Source: Zasmidium citrigriseum (taxonomy: Eukaryota; Ascomycota; Dothideomycetes; Mycosphaerellales; Mycosphaerellaceae). From it: a DNA stretch of 64,000 nucleotides. The notes under the pieces were generated by a model. It was not told where the DNA came from. It ran no database searches and worked only from the letters and a program-made list of their open reading frames with translations. Positions 46,390 to 56,081 of this stretch are shown here, one piece after another. The position numbers and the translations under genes were made by a program. Within the stretch, counting starts at the first letter, position 1. Each line of letters starts with the position of its first letter. The stretch lies in contig NHNW01000010.1 in the NCBI GenBank assembly GCA_002786025.1, positions 434,001 to 498,000 of the forward strand, given 5' to 3'.

Positions 46390-47716
46390 TCAAAGCAACG
46401 GTGGAAACGGACTTTGCTGGTGTTGGCCACCATATCCAGACATGTGAGGCTCGGCTTGGTCGGATAAAGCCAGAAGAAGCTGTGCGAGGCAACGCTTAGT
46501 GGCTGCGTCATCTCGTAAGACCGGAGAAAAGGTGGCATCTCGCAGTGGCTCTGGCAGGCATTGGCGGAGGGCTTCGCGGGCACGGGCGTTATCAGAGAGG
46601 CTGCAAAAGTCAGCTTCAAAATGCATCATTTCGTTCACCGTGGACTTACCGCAAGAAGCATCTAACGACGTGCTTGAGAAGTCGAACTGTCTGCTGGTCC
46701 ACCAATTGCGTGACCATGTTGGAGAGCACGGTGCCAACTGCGTAGAAGCGCTCGTAGGTCTGACAGATGTACTGCAGGCCCATGTCGTCCAGAAGGATCT
46801 TTTGGACGATGAAGATAGCAACCGTCTTGCTGAGTTCCGATCCAGTCTCCATGATACGAAGGCAAAGTGGAATGATTTCAGTCGTGAGGAGAAAGTTAAT
46901 CACCTCGGAGCTGTCGTTCTTCACCAGCGCTCCGATAACGCCAAGAGACGTTAGGCGAAGGTATTCGAATGGCCTAGATTTCGATGTCGTGTTGAGGAAC
47001 GGGTATAGGAATAGAGGAATGTGCGCTGTATCCGTCAGTTTATGTCGGTCAATGTGTTAATCAGACGTACCGTTCAGAAACAATCCTCTCGTCTCGCTGT
47101 GCGAAGCGACGCACTGCAAAAGCGCCAGCGCATTGCATACTCGGTTGGAAGCGGCCGCCGTGAGTTGCGACGGATTGAGCAGCGGGTAGACCGAAATGAT
47201 CTCTTGAAGAAGGGACGTCATGACGCCTATACTCTCAGCGCGTGTCTTCCCCATCGTATGCGTTCCCGACTCACCGAAGGAATGCCATAGAATGAGCGCC
47301 AGTTCCGGTACTTGCTCTCTCTTCTTGCTGAGCTCCAAGAGCGCAGCCTCCCGAGTATTCGCATTAAGAACCTGGGCGATCCACTCCAATACCCTCCTGT
47401 TATCTTCGTTGGCGCCGTCTGCTGCGCCCATCATGCTCGCACCGCCGTGATCGCCTGTCGGTGGTAATGCGCCCAGTGGACCTGCCGAGTTCATGCCACT
47501 GCCGTTGCCATTGCTCGCGCTGTTCAGACCGGTTGCAGTACCTCCGTTCTGCCCCGCAGCACTCATCGCGCGGCCGTAGTGCTGCTGTTGCTGAGCGACC
47601 GCATTCGCGGCAGCGGCAGCCTGCGTCTGAGCGGCATATTGGCTATGGGCAGCGTGCGGGTGGTGCTGCCAGTCGGGCTGGTGGTAGGGACTCTGGTGGG
47701 AGAAGGCGTGTTGCAT
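46390..47716 (-). CDS. caf40: CCR4-NOT complex subunit CNOT9/Caf40 (Rcd1)
   Basis: Exons, complement of 46390..46600, 46650..47025, 47071..47226 and 47275..47716, give 394 aa. A Gln/Ala/Gly-rich head (1-100, low complexity) is followed by the conserved Rcd1 armadillo domain: [97 protein letters not shown]. It recruits mRNA-binding proteins to the deadenylase complex. The first intron (47227-47274) has 48 nt, is a multiple of three and has no stop, so an unspliced message would add 16 residues inside the domain; the family pattern requires [13 protein letters not shown]. Confidence 0.94.
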
Positions 47717-48187
47717 GGTTATCGCTGGTCGGCGCGGAGGCCCATGCAGACCTCGTCAGCGCGCCTGGTGGATGAAATCGATCTTAGCCGAATAGCGACG
47801 GCGGTGGTGTAGTGAAGCGTTGCTGTGTCGTCTGGAAGGGAGTGCTGTCGGGTGGAGGTGTGCGTGAAGGTGGTAGTAGTGCGTCCGTCGGAGCTCACTA
47901 CTCGAAGATTAGCTCGTGGCTCGTGCCGCGGCGCCTGGCTGCAGTGGTTCGTGCGACAATGTACCTCAGGCCCTCTTCGGAAACAATGATTTGACTTGGA
48001 TGAGGTTGGCGATAGGAAACTTCAAATGGCTGAAGATATAGGCATCGAGTTTTCAAATCGTCACATGATCATCGACTTATTTGAGCTCGAACACTCATGA
48101 TCGATCTCACATTTCATCACTTCGTTATCTCACTATACACTACTTTATACAGGGGCATCAACAAGTTGGGATCAACAACTCAGTCGA
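47717..48187. other. Intergenic gap
   Basis: Promoter of caf40 and 3' flank of the DNA glycosylase gene. No gene was seen. Confidence 0.5.
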
Positions 48188-49512
48188 TCAGCCTTTATTT
48201 CGAGATGACCTCCGCGATCCTGGCGTAGCAGGCTTCACTTCCTTCTTGGGCGTCGATTTGGCCTTTTTCTTCGCAGGCTTCGTCTCCTCTGACTCCTCCT
48301 TCACGTCCGCGCCTGCGTCTGCATCCTCTACGATCTCCTTCTTCGCCTTCTTTCCCTTGGCTGCTTTCTTTGGAGCTGTATCATCGCCATTTACTTCGGC
48401 CTTAGCCTTCGTGCTGCGATTCTTCTTAGCTGGCATTACTTCTTCCTCTTCCTCCGCCTCATCTTCATCGGCCTTCGACTTTCGTTTGCGGCCCTTTGTA
48501 GGCTTCTTACCCTCATCGTCTCCATTTAGTTCGCTCGCGTCCACATCGCCAGCAACTGCTGCCGTCTTCTTCTGCACGTTTGGCACAATAGCAGACGTTC
48601 TACCACCAACAGTAAGATGTACGATCTTGTCTCCGTTGGGCAGGACATTGCTGTCTTTCTTTCCCTTGTCCCAGCGATATTTCATTAACCAATGCTCTGG
48701 GAACTGTGTACTGTCTGCCAGAGTTTCACAAGCCAGTGTGCAGACGCCTGTCAAGGCCTCGTGCAGTCGCTTGATCTCCTCGTCGCCAAAAGTGTTGCTG
48801 TATTGTTCCGGATGTATACGCGCCTGGTAGAGGACCTCATCGGCGACCCAATTGCCCACACCACTGATATTCGCTTGGTCGAGTAAAAGTGCCTTGACAG
48901 GTACCTTCTTCCTTCTCAGGAGCGCCGCCAGCCAGTCCACGGTCACAATATCCTTGTCGATCACAGGATCCGGTCCATTCTCCTTGAGAGGCGTCTGATC
49001 TCGAATCTTGTCGGCATCGCAGTCTACCAGCCGTATTCTAGCAAGCCGCCTTGCATCGACAAAAGCGACCTCAACAGGTTCTCTGTCTTGTCCATCCACC
49101 TTCTCAGCCTCACACTTGAGCAAGAACTTCATGTATTTCGGCGGCCACTCCTCAACAGTCTTGCTCTCTTTTGCTTGCCTGTAGTATCCTGTCTCCTCTG
49201 TGTTGAACTTGATCCATCCTGTCATGCCGAGATGCATCACAGAGTGCGGCGATTTGTCGAAAGTCACATAGAAGTATTTCCCTTGCTGTCCAGCTCCTGT
49301 GACCTTCCGGCCCTCGACGGCGTTTGAGAACTCATCTGCTGAAGTGCCCACTTTCCCGTAGACGATGTTGTCCTCGAATCCTTGGCATGTCTTAATCGTT
49401 CTGTTGACCAGGTGTTTGCGAAGATAATGGACCATGCGAGCAACCTCGCCGATCTGAAATTGTTCGTTAGCAGGTGAAGCTTACTTGACTTCAAATATTG
49501 TACCTCAGGCAT
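48188..49512 (-). CDS. Fpg/Nei-family DNA glycosylase/AP lyase
   Basis: Exons, complement of 48188..49453 and 49504..49512, give 424 aa. Exon 1 is only 9 nt and encodes MPE; splicing gives MPEIGEVARMVHYLRKHL. Pro2 is the catalytic nucleophile and Glu3 the acid of this family. Other marks: GQQGKYFYVTF, MHLGMTGWIKF, and LLLDQANISGVGNWVADEVL, the helix-two-turn-helix DNA-binding motif. As in plant and fungal members, there is no four-Cys zinc finger; instead the last 120 residues are a Lys/Glu/Ala-rich tail with nuclear signals (KGRKRKSK). It removes oxidised bases in base-excision repair. Confidence 0.92.
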
Positions 49513-49918
49513 GATGGGCTCGTACTCTCAGTGATCGATTCGTGGAGTTGTGGATGTTATATCATCGATGTCGTCGAGTCGACTTCGAGAGCAACTCCTC
49601 CATCATCGCGTCAGGACGCGTTGGCGCGAAGCTTCTGCCAAAGTCAATCTCGAGCCCACGTGCCACCTTGATGTCAACTCTTCTCTTTCTTCTCCATCCC
49701 ATCTCTCCCCGACAACATACGTGTCATGCCATCAAGACCAGGTATCCTCATTACAACGGCGAAGACAACTGCCAAAGCATGACTAAAGACAGCGACGAGA
49801 AGCCTCCTTTCGGCGCGAAGCACGCCGGCCGGCGAAGATAAGCATCTGCCTCGAAAGCTAAGTAGTTTCTCTTATTCATTGACTTCCGCTCTTCTTCCTT
49901 CTATGCTGCAAAATCAAA
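49513..49918. other. Divergent promoter region
   Basis: Shared upstream region of the glycosylase (minus) and agmatinase (plus) genes, with a CACGTG at 49657-49662. No gene was seen. Confidence 0.5.
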
Positions 49919-51171
49919 ATGGCTACAAAGGCACTGTTGGTGGTGTGCGCGAGCCTGGCGAGATTCGCAGCGGCCCATAGTCACCACGACGAAGCCGAGG
50001 ACAAGCAGCAGCCCTTCATCGGATGGACTCAGGACGACCTTGATGCGAAATGGGGCACCGACTGGGGATTTACTGGAATCTCTACATTTGCCCATCTGGA
50101 TCACCACCGCTGCCTTCAGTACCCAGATGTTGAGTACGACATCGCCATTCTGGGAGCACCGTTCGACACGGCCGTGACATACCGACCAGGAGCTCGATTT
50201 GGTCCTCGTGCCATTCGAACGGCATCAGCTCGCCAGACAGCTTTTCGAGGTTTCAATCCAAGGGCAAATCTCAATCCGTATCAGCAATGGGCGAAGATCA
50301 TCGATTGTGGAGACATCCCCGTGACACCCTTCGACAACGCTCTTGCCCTGAGACAGATGACTGAGGCTTTCACCAACCTTGCGCACAGCAAGGCTCCAGA
50401 GAAGAATGCAAAGTCTTCCATCGAATACAGGAAGACACCAAAGCTGTTGACGCTGGGCGGAGACCACTCAATTGCGCTGCCTACTCTGCGCGCTCTGAAC
50501 AAGATATACGGCGACGTGGCAGTCGTTCATTTCGACGCCCACCTTGACACATGGCATCCCGCGAAATATCCCAGTGCCTGGATTGACCCAGACGACCCTG
50601 CTCAGCAGAGTTTCTTCACGCACGGGACGATGTTCTGGTTGGCTCATAATGAGAGCTTGATCATGAAGGACAAGTCTGTCCATGCCGGTCTTCGTACTCG
50701 ACTAACAAACATTGGAGACAACGAGGATGATGATGCCCAAGGATGGGTACGCATTGCGTGTGACGATATCGACGATATAGGCGTTGCTGGGGTTGCGGAG
50801 AAGATCATCTCACACGTTGGGACCGAAACACCGGTTTACCTATCGATTGACATCGATGTGATTGACCCTGGGCTTGCTCCCGGCACTGGTACCCCTGAGC
50901 CTGGAGGCTGGACTACACGAGAGCTGATTCGTGTTCTCCGAAGCATCGACAGCTTGAACATCGTTGGTGCAGAGTGAGTCGGCGAATGCATACAATTCGG
51001 CTACATAATTAACGATTGCATAGTGTCGTGGAAGTTTCGCCAGCGTACGATGGCACCGGTGAAGTGACGGCTCTCGCCGCTGCACAAGTAGCCTACGAAA
51101 TCCTGACGAGCATGGTCAAGAAAGGCCTGGATGACGGAAGCAAAGGCAGCAAAGGCAAAGACGAGCTCTGA
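49919..51171 (+). CDS. Agmatinase/arginase-family ureohydrolase with signal peptide and KDEL end
   Basis: Exons 49919..50973 and 51024..51171 give 400 aa. The N-terminus [17 protein letters not shown] is a signal peptide. The ureohydrolase domain has [18 protein letters not shown] (180-184), FDAHLD (205-210) and [20 protein letters not shown], with all residues that bind the two Mn ions. The spacing fits agmatinase better than arginase. The last four residues are KDEL, preceded by [10 protein letters not shown], so the protein looks directed to the ER lumen. Fungal agmatinase-like proteins with signal peptides are known; the ER end is unusual. Substrate, agmatine or another guanidino compound, is not settled. 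Confidence 0.9.
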
Positions 51172-51468
51172 TGAACACGAGCGCATCGATCTAAGCCAAG
51201 GAGAGGAGGCATCTCCGCTAGAGATCTGTCCGAGATAGACGAGATCGTACCTGCATGGTCGTCATAATGTAGCGTGGTTCTTTGTCTGGGACGAACGCCA
51301 ATATTACATCATGACTTCTTTAGGCGCATCGACCTCGACAGCTCGAGCTCAATGAATGAGACAAGTATATTATGAGTACCGCTACGAATCGGACACTCTT
51401 GATCGTTTTCAAATCTTGAGAGAAAACAAGAAAGTACATTATCATCCTTACTGAATTCACTGCACACA

Positions 51469-51777
51469 ATGCCATCATCTAAAGGAGAACCAACGGACCC
51501 TGAGCTCCGCGAGAAGATTAAGGAGGAAGTCAAGAACGAAGAGAAAGGAATGTGTATCTTGAATAAATGCTGGAATATTGCTGACATCCTATAGGCGGAG
51601 GCAAAGGCTCTTGGAGTGCGTGGAAAGCTGCAGAGATGTCCAGGCGTTATGAAGCCGCTGGAGGAGACTACAAAGATACTGGCGACAACAAGAACAAGGC
51701 ACAGAAGGTAAGAAATCGATTCATACCGTGAAAGACATAGCTAACTTGCATTGAAGGGCGAGCCAGAGAAGAAGTAA
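51469..51777 (+). CDS. Small hydrophilic protein, function unknown
   Basis: Exons 51469..51553, 51595..51707 and 51757..51777 give 72 aa. Sequence runs MPSSKGEPTDPELREKIKEE, then GGKGSWSAWKAAEMSRRYEA, GGDYKD and ends GEPEKK. The first intron (41 nt, GTATCT donor) is the shortest in the window and was chosen because it joins the frames; its exact donor is the weakest point. Small proteins with a P(T/S)DPxLREKIKEEVK start and a WxAWKAxxMxxxYExxGGDYK core recur in ascomycetes without known role. Strongly charged, no membrane segment. Confidence 0.6.
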
Positions 51778-51856
51778 CAGTAACGCATTAACGCTGAAAT
51801 GAATAAACGATGTCCTCAAACATTGTGAGAGCGTCCATATCAATCGCAGCGGTGTC

Positions 51857-52553
51857 TCAGATGCCATAAGTGCCAGACAGCTGGAAGGTCGATTCCTCCG
51901 CGTCCCACTTCAAGTTGACGTGATCTCCAGTGACGTAGAGGTCGTTATATCGGCACTGTTCTCCTGGTAAACAACTACTTCTTTCGCCTTTCCCGCGACA
52001 CATTGGACTTACCGAAGCCTCAATATGACCAAACAAGTTCCGAAACTCACTCGTCGGCAATTTCTTCAACTTAAACGCCTTCGCACCCTGCTCAATCTCA
52101 AACACCTTGTTGAAGACATCAGCATTCGGAACCATGCCCTTGTAGCTCCACTTGGTGCTGCCCTTCTTGCAGGAAGGTTGCCATTTCATCTGCTTCTTGA
52201 TCTCCTTGCTGGCCAACTCACGAGCTTTGGCGGCTCGTTCGGCGACCTTTTCGGGAGTCCAAGAAACGGCAGATCCATTGGCCTTGTTGGCAGTGGTCTC
52301 TGCGAGAGCTTGGATCTGCTTGTGGCTTTCTTGGACGGCGGTTTGGAGGGTCTTGATCGTTGCGATGAGTTCTTCGTTGGTCATCTTTTGCAATTGGTCG
52401 TCTGTCAGAGTCGCTTCCGTGCAGAGGGTGTTCTCAGTGCGTTGCTTCTTGTTGAAGGCGACCTCGATAGGGCCATCTTGCTTGCCTGAGAGGTTGTAAG
52501 CTCTAGTGTGTGTTCTCGAATTCACGTTGGTACAAACGTTTTGCTGCCGGCAT
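51857..52553 (-). CDS. Conserved protein of unknown function with N-terminal coiled coil
   Basis: Exons, complement of 51857..51955, 52013..52485 and 52538..52553, give 195 aa. Exon 1 (16 nt, MPAAK-R) supplies the only good ATG, since the long frame at 52525 starts with GTG; the 52-nt intron has CTTACAAC as branch point. The second intron (51956-52012, 57 nt) is a multiple of three without stop and would add 19 residues if kept. The protein has a helical part (MTNEELIATIKTLQTAVQES), a Lys/Arg/Glu stretch, KWSYKGMVPNADVFNKVFEI and a beta-rich end (LYVTGDHVNLKWDAEESTFQ). No family recognised. Confidence 0.6.
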
Positions 52554-53034
52554 TATGATCGAGTTATTCGAAGTCTCAAGGGTTCAGATTCCAATTCTTA
52601 GCAGAAGATGATTGTGGCGTGAAAGTTGTAAGATTGAGAAGTCGCGAAGGTGAAGGTGAGGACGTGGACGCGACGTGATTGCGCACGACCTCAACTCTCA
52701 GACACTGACCGGGATGGAACGCCCCTTTTTCTACCGCTCTTTCCTATAGTCACAAGTCACAAGTCACAAACGGCAGTCACAAAGTCACAAAAGTCACGAT
52801 ATCCCGAAGGCCGAGAAAATCGCAGGTGAAGCATCCGAAAATCATTCAATCTTCTAAAGTTGTCCCGAAAGCTGACCACGATCGTGGACCAGGTTCGACA
52901 CTCTCCATCAATTCCGACTATCCTGCTATTGAATACCCATTCGGGGTCATGTGAAGTCTCCGAGCTAAGAGATCTAGGATCATGACTTTTGCATCACGTT
53001 GCGCCCTCAGCTTGCCATTCCCAATTCGTTGTGG
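52554..53034. other. Intergenic gap with short repeat cluster
   Basis: Upstream of the coiled-coil protein gene and 3' of the next Cys-rich membrane protein gene. It contains the AGTCAC repeat cluster listed separately. Confidence 0.5.
52748..52797. repeat. Six AGTCAC units in 50 bp
   Basis: AGTCAC starts at 52748, 52755, 52762, 52775, 52783 and 52792, the first three exactly 7 bp apart. The unit's complement GTGACT contains the TGACT core bound by bZIP factors of the Gcn4/AP-1 kind, and the cluster lies about 200 bp upstream of the gene starting at 52553 (minus). It could be a binding-site cluster or just a microsatellite. Confidence 0.6.
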
Positions 53035-54077
53035 CTACTTTTGTTCATTGTCTCCTTCGGCCTCGACCATGGCGCCCTCGTGAGCCAGCTCAGCAGGAAC
53101 AGGCGGTCTCTGTTGCATGAACATTGGCGGCGGTGGTGCTTGAGTATATGCGTATCCTGGATTTGGTGCGAATTTCTCCTGCTGAGGCTGAACGTTCTCC
53201 ATGGGAGAAGGTGGGTAAGGCGGTGACTTGTCCGAATGGTTACGGTCCGTTCTGTTACGCTCCTTTCTCAGAGCAAAGAAGAGCCAGCCGATGGTTGCAA
53301 GAGCGATGAGCAACGGAACGCCCAGACCAACCCCAAGTCCGATCAGAGCGCCTTGAGATGGTGAAGAGTCGTTGGTGCTTGCGGCCATGGTGACTGTGGT
53401 GGCCGCTGATGCAGCGCCTGGGATGGCGTCTCTGGAGTCTGTAACGTTGTAAAGCGTCGAGGCGTTGAGGGGGCCAGTGATAGTCGCGGCATCCCATCGG
53501 AAGTAAGACGATGTGTTCTTGACGGAGCAGCAATCGTTTACTGGAAAGAGAACATGAGTTAGCAGACGCCCATCAAAGTCGTTCGGGACACTGGGTCGTA
53601 CAAGCGTCGTCGTCTAAGGAACTACAACACAAGGACCTGTCGTTGCAGCTAGAAAGCGAAGCGTCAGCGAAAGCAGTCTACGACGGCAGGATGAGGGCGA
53701 CACAAACAAGGACAGCGACGCCTGGCCGCCTGGATTGACTATTCGGTAGACAGTCAATATCTCATGGCATCGATCGAGGATATCAGAGGCTTCATACTAT
53801 CGTTGCATTGCTGAACGCATTCCTGGGTGTTCCAATCCCTGTCTGTGCAGGCACCTCGATACAAGACTCCATTGCCGGTGGAAAAGCAGAATCCATTGTT
53901 AAAGCAGGGGTCTATTCCTGATTCGTCGGCCCAGCAGCATGCCGCTTTCGTTGTGCCATTGGGACCGGGGCAGGCTCGATAGGTAGAGGCGAAAGATCTG
54001 TCCGGGTAGTAGCAAGCTTCCTGAGCAAGGACTACTGCTGCGGTTGAAAGAAAGAGGATGAGCGCTGCTTTTGCCAT
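53035..54077 (-). CDS. Secretory single-pass membrane protein with Cys-rich ectodomain (second copy of the layout)
   Basis: Signal peptide (MAKAALILFLSTAAVVLAQ), Cys-rich ectodomain (ACYYPDRSFASTYRACPG, AACCWADESGIDPCFNNGFC, GACTDRDWNTQECVQQCND), a part VNDCCSVKNTSSYFRWDAAT with Asn-glycosylation sites, one transmembrane helix (ALIGLGVGLGVPLLIALATI) and a Pro/Gln cytosolic tail. The simplest frame-keeping model is the complement of 53035..53540 and 53798..54077 (261 aa). It leaves a 257-nt intron, long for this window. A Cys-rich open stretch inside it (about 53602-53648, CNDRSLCCSSLDDDA) could be a further exon, but no phase-compatible join was found. The middle structure is therefore uncertain; both ends are solid. 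Confidence 0.68.
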
Positions 54078-55059
54078 CGTTGTGGAGACAGCAGAGGTTT
54101 TGGCAGTTGGAAGAGACGGGAAAGGTCAAGAGAATTTCGAGGGGGGAAGCCAAGGTACTCATGATGCGGATAGAATTGAAACATGCTGGCATACCAGCGT
54201 GATCGACTGTGACCACAAGGCTGTGCAGCTGGTCCGTTCAAACACGGCGTGGATTTTGCGTCAAACCCAGGACCAAGCATCTCTTACTCTTCAAGGGGCT
54301 AGCTCGAAGGACGCTTTTGTGCATGAGCCATCCAGATATTGTGGACGGGCCATGGGTAACCTCTCCAACCCACCGTGACGATCAACCCTAGGCGAAAGAG
54401 CGGGACGAAGGATCCATCAAATGAAGGCGTATCAACCTCCAAGCAATGGTTCCTGCAGTGGCCTGCATGTCAAAGCGACCTCGAACCAGTGATAGAGGCC
54501 ATTTCTAAGCCACTCTTCAGCCATGTCGATCGTCCTCGCGTTACGAAGAAGAATCCGAAGTTGACGTCGAGACGCAGACCGTTGGGCACGGTCTTCAGCT
54601 TTCAGCTCTCAAGACGCTGTTGATTTTCCATGCTGTCGTTGCTTGTCCTCGAAGTGCCAACCGACTGATCCTTGAAGGAGCAAGATCGAGAAACGCCAGG
54701 CTCGAGGAGTCGAAGGGCCATGTCTTCAAGAGGCAACGGGCCTACAGGATCGCCCTGGTTTTGGTTCCGGTTGTTGCCTTCGGATCTTGTCAAATCGATG
54801 CATAGTACTTTCGTGCTGGTGTCGTTTTGCGATGACAGGTGATGAATATTATCATGGTAGATGGGAAGAGGTCCAAAGAAGGTTGAAGGAGGAGGCTGGG
54901 CTGTCGTTGCCCCAACATCGAATTCCACCTCCACTACGTCACCAGTACAACCAGTGCACTTAGGTCCTTCGATTTCAACATCAACAAAACATGTTACTCG
55001 CAAGGAAAAGTCTTTGACAGATCGAATCCACTCGAGTTTCATCGCTAACGGTCGTCACG
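54078..55059. other. Divergent promoter region, long
   Basis: Almost 1 kb between the Cys-rich protein gene (minus) and the tocopherol-cyclase-like gene (plus). Short open frames show no domain. Confidence 0.45.
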
Positions 55060-56070
55060 ATGGAACACCACAAGCCTCATCCCAACTCCGTCTTCGAAGG
55101 CTACTACAGCAAATTCGACCTCCCATCAGGAGGCCATCTGGCGCTCGTAATATGCAAGATTGAAGGGGCCAAGTCCAGACCACAGATGGTCTCATTCACC
55201 TACGTGCCGCGCGATGGATCAAACATCTATCAAAAAGAAGTCTGGCCAGAGAGCACTCAAATGGCATCGGATACGAAAGGCAATGGATTCATCTTAAATG
55301 TCCCCAACATGGGTTTCGCCAAGTGGAACGCAGATTCAACGACAGAGTACGATCTGCAACATGAATCCTTCACTTTCAAGGCGATTGCGAAGAACCCGAC
55401 ACCTTGGTCCAAAACGACGAATACTCCAGAAGCGCTCCTCGCATATCTGCCGTTGCCTTTACACTGGCACGTCCAAAGCCTCGAATCAGACTCGACGTTT
55501 GAACTGAATATTCCAGGCTACGACATCCCCATGGAGGATCGATCCGGCGTAGCCAAAGTCCACGACGAGAAGAATTACGCCCACTCATTCCCTTCAGCAC
55601 ACATGTGGCTCCAAGCACGAGACCCATCCACCCAACGAGGCTTCTGTTGTGCAGGAGGCCAGATCCTAGGCATGGAAGCCTTCCTTCTTGGCTACCGTAG
55701 CAAAGACCTCAATCTAGACTTCCGGCCACCGTTCGCTGTTCGATTGGCTGGGATGAGTCCATTCATGTCCTACTCACAAGACTGGGACAACCGGACGTTT
55801 GAACTGAGCATCCAGAGTTTCCGACAGAAGATCGAAGTCAAAGCCTCCGCGCCAAAGGGAACGTTCTTTTCTTTGAGTTCGCCGTTTCCTGAGGGTTTCC
55901 GCGAGAATTACCTTGGACAGAGTTTCAAAGCTACAATTGAGGTCAAGGTGTATGAGAGTGGGTGGTTCAGTCCCTGGACATTGGTACGGGAGGATAGATT
56001 TGAGAATGGGAGTTTGGAGTTTGGAGGTGGGTATTATCCTCCGAGAGGGAGTAAAGAACGCTTTAGCTAG
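55060..56070 (+). CDS. Tocopherol-cyclase-like protein
   Basis: Single exon, 336 aa. Pattern of the tocopherol cyclase (VTE1-like) family: FEGYYSKFDLPSGGHLALVI at the start, PLPLHWHVQSLESDSTFELN, KNYAHSFPSAHMWLQARDPS, GFCCAGGQILGMEAFLLGYR and the final GSLEFGGGYYPPRG. In plants and cyanobacteria the enzyme closes the chromanol ring of vitamin E; in fungi members of this family are scattered and some act in secondary metabolism as cyclases, so the substrate here is not known. It lacks introns, unlike most neighbours, and no polyketide or terpene synthase lies in the window. Both flanking genes encode Cys-rich membrane proteins on the other strand. Confidence 0.72.
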   Translation: MEHHKPHPNSVFEGYYSKFDLPSGGHLALVICKIEGAKSRPQMVSFTYVPRDGSNIYQKEVWPESTQMASDTKGNGFILNVPNMGFAKWNADSTTEYDLQHESFTFKAIAKNPTPWSKTTNTPEALLAYLPLPLHWHVQSLESDSTFELNIPGYDIPMEDRSGVAKVHDEKNYAHSFPSAHMWLQARDPSTQRGFCCAGGQILGMEAFLLGYRSKDLNLDFRPPFAVRLAGMSPFMSYSQDWDNRTFELSIQSFRQKIEVKASAPKGTFFSLSSPFPEGFRENYLGQSFKATIEVKVYESGWFSPWTLVREDRFENGSLEFGGGYYPPRGSKERFS

Positions 56071-56081
56071 ATATACATGGA

